Assembly: GCA_949592205.1 (NCBI GenBank)
Contig: CATIUR010000001.1
Coordinates: forward strand, 66,482,559-66,546,558
Length of the DNA: 64,000 bases
Direction: 5' to 3'
Source of the DNA: Helichrysum umbraculigerum
Lineage: Eukaryota > Streptophyta > Magnoliopsida > Asterales > Asteraceae
Under the pieces are notes generated by a model that searched no databases, was not told the DNA's origin, and worked only from the letters and a program-made list of their open reading frames with translations. Numbering within the stretch: the stretch's first letter is position 1; every line of letters starts with the position of its first letter. The position numbers and the translations under genes are program-made. Of the stretch, positions 56,029-64,000 are shown in pieces.

Positions 56029-56436
56029 ATGCCGCCAAAGAAGAAAAGTTACAGTGATGCTGAACTCAGCGCCATTATCTCCCGAGCCGTAGCCGATGCC
56101 TTGGCTGCCCGGGGCTTACAACGAAACAGCGATCAAACTGTTAATACCAATCCTGTCATCAAGCCTTGTTCCTACAAGAATTTTATCAGCTGCAAACCAC
56201 TAAACTTCAAAGGCACGGAAGGTGCCGTTGGTCTAATCAAGTGGATTGAAAGGATCGAATCAGTTTTCAGCTTGTGCAATTGCACGGAAGGCAGTAAAGT
56301 CAAATTCGCTGCCTACACTTTCCAAGATATTGCACTCACTTGGTGGAATACTCATGCCAGCTCTGTGGGCATTCATGTGGCCAACCAACTCCCATGGGCG
56401 GACTTAAAGAAAATGCTGAGGGACGAATATTGTCCC
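56029..56436 (+). pseudogene. F gag, 5' part (truncated by G)
   Basis: ATG at 56029 (MPPKKKSYSDAELSAII). CSYKNFISCKPLNFKGTEGAVGLIKWIERIE and LTWWNTHASSVG are the Ty3 Gag (retrotransposon gag) core. It stops being gag after EYCP at 56436, where the LTR of G begins; GTCCC (56432-56436) would be one copy of the G duplication. Confidence 0.88.
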
Positions 56437-58812
56437 TGATGTGACGTAAAAAGTCATGTTTTTAGAAGCTTTATTCCTCACATTTTGGACCTTTCTTTAG
56501 TGAAAACATTTCAAAACATTGATTATTTATTAAAATTCACTAAAGTGGTTAAAAAGTAGACGTTGTGGTAAAAATCACTGAAAACACTCTGAAATCGCAC
56601 AAAACACAGCATTTTAATACAAGCCGATTCCTCTGACCTCATTTTCCTATCAAGGCACAACTCCTAACTTCTACCATCTGTTGTATAGGTAAAATCGAGA
56701 CATAAAAATCTGGAATCAAGTGAAACGGCCAAAGGACGGAGAAGACACTGCACTATCAGAGCCGCTAAAAGTCATTTCGGCTACGCCTGAGTTCTACATA
56801 CCCAATTTCTATTAGATTTGCATCATTAGAAGCGTAACGGAATTACGAAGCCATAGACGAAAGAATCGAGTCAAACGGACGCATAACGAGGGAGATACGG
56901 ACGTTTTAAGCAACGAACGAAATCAGACGGAGACCGTATACTGCCTCAGGCACCGTATACGGCCCTTGTAAGACCGTATATGGCCTACTACACACCGTAT
57001 ACGGCCCTTACAAGGCCGTATACGGCCCCCCTGCCCCATATCATGATTCGTTTGCTTGTACGTGCTGCTTCGTGAGTTGTACGCGTGATTTGATGCTTTA
57101 CCTATAAATAGTGGACTCCCCTCACACTTCAAACATACCATTTTTCTCATTTCATTTCTTCCTTACACTTTCTCTCTCGCACACATCACTCTCTCTCTAG
57201 TTTCTCTCTCTAGAGAATTTTCTCTCTCTAGAATTGAGCTAGTTAGAGAGCTAGTTAGGTAGAGGTAGCTTTTAGCTTTTGTACGGAGTCACTCCAAGAC
57301 ATTGTATTCGTGAAGATCTGTCTGTAATAAATTCGTATCAGGTTCTATTTATATATCTCTTACTTTCCAGTTTTAAACATGTGTTGCTTTGTTTATGCTT
57401 GTTTAGGATTGTATGCTAGATATATAATGTTAGGCTAGACATTTCTTTGTGTTTACTATGATGTAGTTATGTTAGAATAGTCAATATGTTTATGCCATGC
57501 TGTTACTCTGCCCGTGTTACTTTAAACTGTGTATGAACTCATAAACTGAATCTCGAATGTTTATCTATCCAACTTATGTTGTGGTTAGAAGCTTCCTACT
57601 AGAACTTGGCCAATTACTAGTGGTACGTTCTCTACCTATTCTATACTTGATGATCAATGAACTTGGTATGGTTGTGTTCTCTAGGTTGAAACAAATCATA
57701 AGAGATACGGAGCGTAGGATTAGAGATAGGTTAGATTCATGTTTATCTGTTATATATCTTTGAGAGAACTTTCGGGATATCTATGATCTGATTATTGGTT
57801 ATCTGCTATGCTTAGGATTATGGTGTTCTGCTATGTGTCACCCTATTGCATGTTCTTGTTTGATTGTTGCCTTAGGAATGATGCATGCTAGAGTTATCCT
57901 CCTGGTTCATATCAGTAACTGTATAATTAGGTTTTCAGACACAGAATATTGGTTTACACAGTAGATTAACACGCATGGAATAGTTGTGATGATTTATATT
58001 TGTAATGCTGAACAATTTAACTGATTGTTAGCCCGATTATCCCAACTTGGTCCGCGGGATTATCCCCGTTCGTGTTCTTGTTCAATCAACAATTCATGCT
58101 ACGATACAGACGTCTCTGATGACTATGACTGGGGACCAGGATTTGAGGATAGTCGTCGGTTAAATTGGTCTGTACATTTGGGAGAACTTCCGGTGTATTT
58201 GACTTCTATAACTGCTATCCACGTGACATATTATTTATCTGTTTGCGGACAACTCTACGTTAGATATTTAATAGGCTCGTAGTTATAGCTCATTAGGATA
58301 TAGGAAATCTGCGAGAGTAATGTAGAACCCTAATTAATGTAACGGAAAAACCGTAAAACGCCCTATTACTCGGTATAGTGCTGGAAACACCATTTGGTGG
58401 AGTACAAATGTATGGAAGCCGCGGAACGGTCGTAGGTACAATACTTTGCATTAATTATGTTTCTATCCTCTCCGGATTAATCATAACATCTAGTAGCCTT
58501 ACCCTTGACTATTCACCAATAACACATAACGAAATCATAGTAAACACTCGTTTATCCTCTGTTGGTCGAGTCTCCGTACAAACCTCTTTTGTTTTATTTT
58601 CTTTATTTAAATTAGTATTTAGTTATAAAAAAACCAAATCTATCCAAAAGCTTTTAAAAACCCTAGCTGACTCCCATGCCCGTTGTAGTTTGAAGAACGA
58701 CACCTGAGTCATACATACCACTTACTGCCCTTTTAGGTCTGTCAATAGTATACAACTGAGGATTCCCCTGCTCTATAAATTTAAACCCCGTCCGACCACT
58801 GGAGGCACGACA
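56437..58812 (+). repeat. 5' LTR of element G
   Basis: 2,376 bp, TGATGTGACGTAAAAAGTCATG to GGAGGCACGACA, the Athila-like ends seen in E. TATA box CTATAAATAG at 57102. Small ORFs at 57557, 58025 and 58378 have no homology. Confidence 0.9.
56934..57025 (+). promoter_or_regulatory. CCGTATACGG array (G LTR, U3)
   Basis: Copies begin at 56934 (CTG end), 56953, 56974 (one mismatch), 56995 and 57016; intervals 19, 21, 21, 21 bp. 77 bp upstream of the TATA box. Same palindrome as E but different spacers. Confidence 0.87.
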
Positions 58813-59007
58813 AGCTTTTGGCGCCGCTGCCGGGGACTACAACGACCGATTTTAGAAATTTTGTTATCTTAGTTATTTAGCGATCCTTACGGAAGATCAA
58901 TATCATCCGGAAGTTACAGTTTTTATCCCTAGGTTAGTTAGTTTTTAATTTCCCGTCCTTAGTTAAACCTATCCTTTCAAAAACCCTATTTTCTTCTAAA
59001 ACAAGTT

Positions 59008-60396
59008 ATGGCAAATCGTATCACTCTCGCCTCATCAACCCAACCACTGCTAGAGGGACGAGGAGGACCAATCGTATCACCAACCGACGAAACCCTTGAA
59101 ATCAGACCACACTTCATTAAATTACTTAAATCTCAGTGTCAGTTTCATGGTCTTTCGGTTGAAAATCCAAACGCCCATCTTAACAAGTTCATCAACCTTT
59201 CCGACTCTTTCGAACAAACCGGATCCAGTGTCAAAGTCACCCGACTTCACCTGTTTCCTTATTCTTTAGCTTTCCGAGCTCAGACATGGTTTTATGAACT
59301 CGAACCCAATTCGATTCATACATGGGAGGAGATGGCTACTAAGTTCTTAGCTAAGTTTTTCCCTCCGTCCCTACAAACCAATCTCAGAAATGAAATCATT
59401 AACTTTCGTCAAGAAACTACTAAATCATTAAGCTCAGCTTGGGAACGCTTTAAGAATCTGCTTGGAAGATGTCCGAATCATCAGTTGGCTGAAACGAATC
59501 TGGTCTGCACATTCTACAACAGTCTGAATCCTCATCACCAACAAACCCTCGATGCTGCTTCATCCGAAAATTTCATGCTACATACTTCAGAAGAAGCCTG
59601 GAAGTTGATTGAGACGATAACGATGCACCAACATGACTTGGAGTTTGATGAATCAACCTCGGAAAACAAGGACACTTCAACTCAAGCGTTCGACACTTTA
59701 AAAGCTCAACTCGAATCCGTCTCTAAAGTTGTTAGTGATATGCAAGATTCTTCCAAACCTAAGAAGCAACCTCAACGGCTCTTCTCACGCTCAAAGGCCA
59801 AGGAAGATGTTCACACCACATCTGGAACCACTGATCAAATCATTCATTCGAAACCTTTCACTCAGCGGTTATCCAAACAACTTATCTCTCATTTGTCAGT
59901 TCCCTCTACACCCTCTACTTCTTCTCAATTGTCTTCTCGTCTAAACAATACGATTTTCAATCACTTCATGGTTGAGCAAAATAATAAAAACAAAAAAATT
60001 GTTGATTTTCAAAACCAAATTGATTATTTGCTCAGAATTTCAAACGATTTAATTAAAAACATGGAGGATAATGTTAAAAGATTGTTTTTAAAAGTTGAGG
60101 AGAAGCAAAGAGAAGAAGCGATTAGCAAAGCTATTCACCATTCATCTTATGATTATGATGATATCCTTGTTGTCACTAAAGGCGGAAAAGAGACTAAGAA
60201 TGAGAAATCGGTAGATATTCCTTCAGACGAACCTTCTAGTTCTTCTCTATCCACTGATTCAGTACCTGTTGACATTCCTGTCACTTCTCCTGAACCAGAA
60301 TCTTCCAAAGCCCAGAAGCAATTAAACCAACACGAATACCTTTCCCTGGTAGGTTTGAGAAAGAGAAACAAGAAGCCCTGTTTGGAAAATATCTAG
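59008..60396 (+). pseudogene. G gag (462 codons, shifted against pol)
   Basis: ATG at 59008 (MANRITLASS ... EGRGGP). Core FINLSDSFEQTG, LHLFPYSLAFRAQTWFYEL, TKFLAKFFPPS, SAWERFKNLLGRCPNHQ, TFYNSLNPHHQQTLDAA; then a Ser/Thr-rich tail. In A and B gag and protease share one frame. Here the correct continuation (PFPGRFEKEKQEALFGKYLEMF in part) is in the +2 frame from about 60333, so a one-base indel just upstream explains the TAG at 60394. No zinc knuckle seen. Confidence 0.88.
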
Positions 60397-60398
60397 AG

Positions 60399-63300
60399 AT
60401 GTTCAAAAGCCTACACTTAAACGTTCGATTATTAGATGCCTTAGTTGAAATGCCTAGTTGTGCCAAATTCTTTAAAGAACTTATATACAACAAAGAAAAA
60501 CTTAGACAAATAGTTAACTTGCCCTTAGACGCAGAATGCTCTTTAATTATGCAACAAGGACTGCCCCCAAAGCTAGGAGACACTGGCCGTTTCACTATTC
60601 CTTGTTACCTTCAGGATGTTCAAATAAGTAACGCCTTAGCTGACTTAAGAGCTAGTGTAAACCTTATGCCATACTCGCTTTATAGGAAACTAGGATTAAG
60701 CGAACTTTTACCAACCCGTATGACCATCCAATTAGCTGATAGATCAGTTAAACTCCCTCGAGGAATTGCTGAAGATATTATGGTACGTGTTGATAAATTC
60801 TTCTTTCCTGTTGTTTTTGTTGTTATGGATATTGAGGAAGACGCTCAGGTACCACTCATCCTTGGCAGACCTTTCCTAAATACTGCCAAGGCCGTCATTG
60901 ACGTGAATGAAAAATCTTTAAAACTTAGAGTGGGAACTGAGGAAGTCACCTTCAATGTCGATAAACTAATGAAACTTCCTATGGGAGAAGACCTTGGTCT
61001 TGTAGATTCTATGCAGGAACTAATTGAAGAACACTTGGAAGAAATCCTCACAGTAAGCAGCATTAATCCCCTTCCGAACACTGTCATCACAACAAGGAAA
61101 ATCTGTGAAGAAGGTGTGGGTCTATGCTCAGCTATCTCGGATCCGTCCATTGCATCAAAGGAAGTGCTATTACCTTTAAAGAATTCCAACTTACAGCCCA
61201 ACATATTTATCACTGCTGTACCACTTGGACAAGGCACTCCAGTCACTCTCTTGAGAAGAAGCCCTAATTCTGAAGTTCCTGATTCATCTCTCTCAAAAGA
61301 AGAAATTCTGAAGACTCTCAAGGAAATGGAGTCAATGCTTAAACCATCCGATCCACAACTTTCTGAAAGTTGTGAAAACTTGAATCCAGAAATTACTTTT
61401 AGCACATCTTCTTCAGCTCAGTTTCAGAGATTCGCATTCACAGAAGACAACAAAGAAATAATCACTGAAGATAATGCAATCTCTCAATCTTCCCAAGTAA
61501 AATATGAGCTGAGAAAAGATGATCTTTACGATAATACAGAATGGGTTGAAATAGCATCAGCAGACATTCCAGAGGCACCTGCAGTTGAGTCAGATTGTCA
61601 GACAACATATGATGAGCTTAAAAGAGACGAGATTGCAAGGATGAAACCTTCCACTGAAGAACCACCCGAATTGGAGCTAAAGGAACTTCCCTCACACCTT
61701 GAATATGCTTTTCTCGAAGGAACTTCGCACTTACCGGTTATCATATCTAAAGATCTGAAGCCTAAAGAAAAAGCACTACTCATTGAGGTTCTAAAGTCAC
61801 ATAAGAAAGCGATTGCATGGAAAATCTCTGACATACAAGGGATCAGCCCAAATTACTGCACTCACAAGATCTTAATGGAAAATGACTTCAGGCCCTCTGT
61901 TCAAAGGCAAAGGAGAGTTAACCCAAAGATTCAAGACGTGGTGAAAAAGGAGGTTATCAAACTCCTGGATGCTGGTTTAATTTACCCTATTTCAAATTCC
62001 CCATGGGTCAGTCCAGTTCAAGTCGTCCCAAAGAAAGGAGGTATGACGGTCATCGCTAACGAAGACAATGAGTTGATTCCAACACGAACCGTCACCGGTT
62101 AGAGGGTATGTATCGACTATTAGAAACTAAATGAACCTACACGCAAAGATCACTTCCCTCTACCGTTCATTGATCAGATGCTTGAAAGATTGTCAGGAAA
62201 CGAATTCTATTGCTTCCTCGATGGTTTCTTAGGCTATTTTCAGATACCTCTCGATCCAAAGGACCAAGAAAAGACGACGTTCACTTGTCCATACGGAACC
62301 TTTGCCTACCGACGTATGCCTTTTGGCTTATGTAATGCACCGGTGACATTTCAAAGATGCATGGTAGCAATCTTCCACGACATGATTGAACAATGCATGG
62401 AAGTGTTCATGGATGATTTTTCGGTTTTTGGAGATTCGTTCACCACTTGTCTTTCTAACTTGAATAAGATGCTCACCCGATGTGAAGAATCGAACCTAGT
62501 TCTGAATTAGGAAAAATGCCATTTCATGGTAAAAGAAGGCATAGTTTTAGGACACCGCATATCCAAAGCTGGAATTGAAGTTGACAAAGCAAAAGTTGAG
62601 ACTATCTCAAAACTTCCACCACCCACCTCTGTCAAAGCCATCCGAAGTTTCCTAGGACACGCCGGGTTCTACCGTCGCTTTATCAAAGATTTCTCCAAGA
62701 TATCCCGACCTATGACTCATCTCCTCAAAAAGGATACTCCGTTTGTCTTTACAGACGAATGTCTCAAGGCCTTCGATCATCTGAAAGATCTGCTTGTTCA
62801 TGCACCGATCATGGTTGCTCCAGACTGGAGTCTCCCATTTGAAATCATGTGCGACGCCAGTGATTTCGTAGTCAGAGCAGTTCTGGGACAGCGGAAGGAG
62901 AAACAGTTTCAACCAATATACTACGCCAGCAAAACGCTCACTGACGTCCAAGAGAATTATACGACCACAGAAAAAGAGCTGCTAGCGGTAGTATTTGCTT
63001 TTGATAAATTCCGTTCTTATCTAATCTTGTCCAAAACTATTGTCTATACAGATCACTCCGCTCTGAAATATCTTTTTAAGAAGCAAGATGCTAAACCTCG
63101 CCTTCTACGATGGATTCTACTCCTTCAAGAATTCGACATCGAGATCAAAGACAAAAAAGGAGCAGAAAACGTCGCGGCAGACCATCTCAGCCGATTAGAG
63201 AATCCTTCAATGGATAAGTTGCACGAGAAAGACATTCAAGACCAGTTTCCCGAAGAACAGCTCATGCATGTGGGTAAGTACTATCAAGGGTCACGATCTA

Positions 63301-64000
63301 CCAATGATCCCTGGTATGCTGACTATGCCAATTATTTGGTGGGAAAAGTCGTACCTAAAGGAATGCCAACCTCTCGAAGACAAAAATTCTTCCGCGATAT
63401 AAAGTATTACTATTGGGACAACCCTTTCCTCTTTAAGGTTTGCCCTGATCAAATCATTCGAAGATGCGTTGATAGGAAAGAGGCAGAACATATCCTACAC
63501 CAAAGCCACCATGGACCTACTGGAGGACATCACGGTACCAACATGACCGCAAGAAAAGTGTACGATGCCGGCTTTTTCTGGCCAACCATATTTCGAGATG
63601 CGTACGATCTGGTGAGACGCTGCGATATCTGCCAAAGACAAGGCAATATAACAGCCCGGAATGAAATGCCACTCACAAACATATAGGCCGTGGAAATCTT
63701 CGATATCTGGGGTTTAGATTTCATGGGACAGTTCCCTAAATCTAACGGTAAATAGTACATCTTGGTTTCAGTCGACTACGTCTCCAGGTGGGCCGAGGCC
63801 CAAGCTCTCCCAACAAATGACGCCAAAGTAGTAACCAAATTTCTCAAAAAGCTATTCAGTCGATTTGGGACTCCAAAAGCAATAATCAGTGATCGTGGTA
63901 CACACTTTTGCAACGTTCAGTTCATGAAAGTTCTGCAACAGTATGGTGTCACTCACAAGACGTCAACAACTTATCACCCCCAGACAAATGGGCAAGCTGA
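60399..64000 (+). pseudogene. G pol: protease, RT, RNase H, integrase (3' incomplete)
   Basis: One frame from about 60333 to the window end with TAG stops at 62100, near 62120, 62508, 63684 and 63752. Protease: ADLRASVNLMPYSLY near residue 80, with Arg where A and B have Gly behind the catalytic Asp. RT: SNSPWVSPVQVVPKKGG, FLDGFLGYFQIPL, YRRMPFGLCNAPVTFQRCM, VFMDDFSVFG. RNase H: FEIMCDASDF, TTEKELLAVVFAF, YTDHSALKYL. Integrase: zinc region (HHGPTGGHHG ... CDICQRQG), LDFMG and ISDRGTHF with the two Asp; the Glu codon (NGQA then GA) is cut by the window edge, 35 residues after the second Asp. Two stops replace Trp or Gln codons expected from family motifs (TG*RVCIDY, LN*EKC). Confidence 0.92.

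Larger units (their letters stand above)
53877..56436 (+). mobile_element. Element F: truncated chromovirus-like Ty3 element
   Basis: 3' part of an LTR (53877-54653, ends TTTGGGGGTGCGACA), an initiator-Met PBS TGGTATCAGAGC at 54657, an untranslated leader (54669-55035, no gene), a coiled-coil ORF, and the start of gag, cut by G at 56437. The LTR matches S2 internally. The missing 5' part of the LTR presumably lies to the left of E, outside the window. Lineage from PBS and gag only. Confidence 0.82.
58813..64000 (+). mobile_element. Element G: Athila-type internal region with gag-pol, cut by window end
   Basis: PBS TGGCGCCGCTGCCGGGGA (58819-58836), short leader, gag, protease, RT, RNase H and the start of integrase, order typical of Ty3. 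Pol carries several stops and gag/pol a one-base shift, so this copy is inactive, but it is the only Athila-type element in the window with replication enzymes. Its 3' LTR is outside. Confidence 0.93.

Noticed and set aside
58025..58707. ORFs in the G LTR downstream of the TATA box
   Set aside because: No homology to anything recognisable, not kept in E LTRs at the same place.

Overview
The window is plant nuclear DNA made almost entirely of nested LTR retrotransposons; I see no intact host gene. The primer-binding sites (tRNA-Asp type next to Athila-like elements, initiator-Met type next to copia and chromovirus-like elements), the Athila gag-protease signature DLGASINLMPYSLY, plant TATA boxes and a Stowaway MITE point to an angiosperm. 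The extra domain after the copia pol and the coiled-coil ORF before the Ty3 gag resemble elements I know from Asteraceae, so a composite-family eudicot is my best but unproven guess.

Nesting, from outside in. Element F (chromovirus-like Ty3, + strand; 3' part of an LTR plus leader and gag, 53877-56436) is the oldest host layer. It was hit by an Athila-like tandem array E (about 12024-53876, LTRs at 18432-20804 and 28220-53876, left end outside the window) and, in its gag, by an Athila element G (56437 to the window end, with gag-pol). E was then hit by element A (- strand, 1-12023), by solo LTR S3 (13383-15858, TSD CTCCT), and by a 23-kb Ty1/copia element H (29536-52750, TSD GTTTG) in its right LTR. 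A carries two solo LTRs, S1 (1865-4370, TSD GGATC) and S2 (9213-11764, TSD TACAG). H carries an intact young gag-protease element B (39973-49842, - strand, TSD GCTAT). Target-site duplications make most of these boundaries exact.

Functionally, A, B and E look non-autonomous. A and B encode gag-protease plus a second protein (ORFx) where reverse transcriptase and integrase should be; E encodes ORFx directly after the PBS and, behind a separate promoter-like segment with a candidate 5' UTR intron, an ATHILA ORF-1/env-position protein. G is the only Athila-type element here with pol domains and is the sort of element that could supply them in trans, although this copy has stop codons. ORFx is a three-member family with an internally repeated helical motif (xPFsxxQ ... 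GNP) and a conserved hairpin just behind its stop.

The strongest unexplained signals are in the non-coding DNA. The U3 region of every Athila-like LTR here carries 3-5 GC-rich palindromes upstream of the TATA box. Their sequence is family-specific (CCGTATACGG, CCGTGTACGG or GCCGGC types), but they repeat at 21 bp in 15 of 17 intervals. Independently, a Ty3-type solo LTR (S1) and the copia element H share arrays of GCGACGT-N8-ACGTCGC, with ACGT cores exactly 12 bp apart. H also contains an antisense ubiquitin-derived segment with three exact 42-bp tandem units between pol and its extra ORF.
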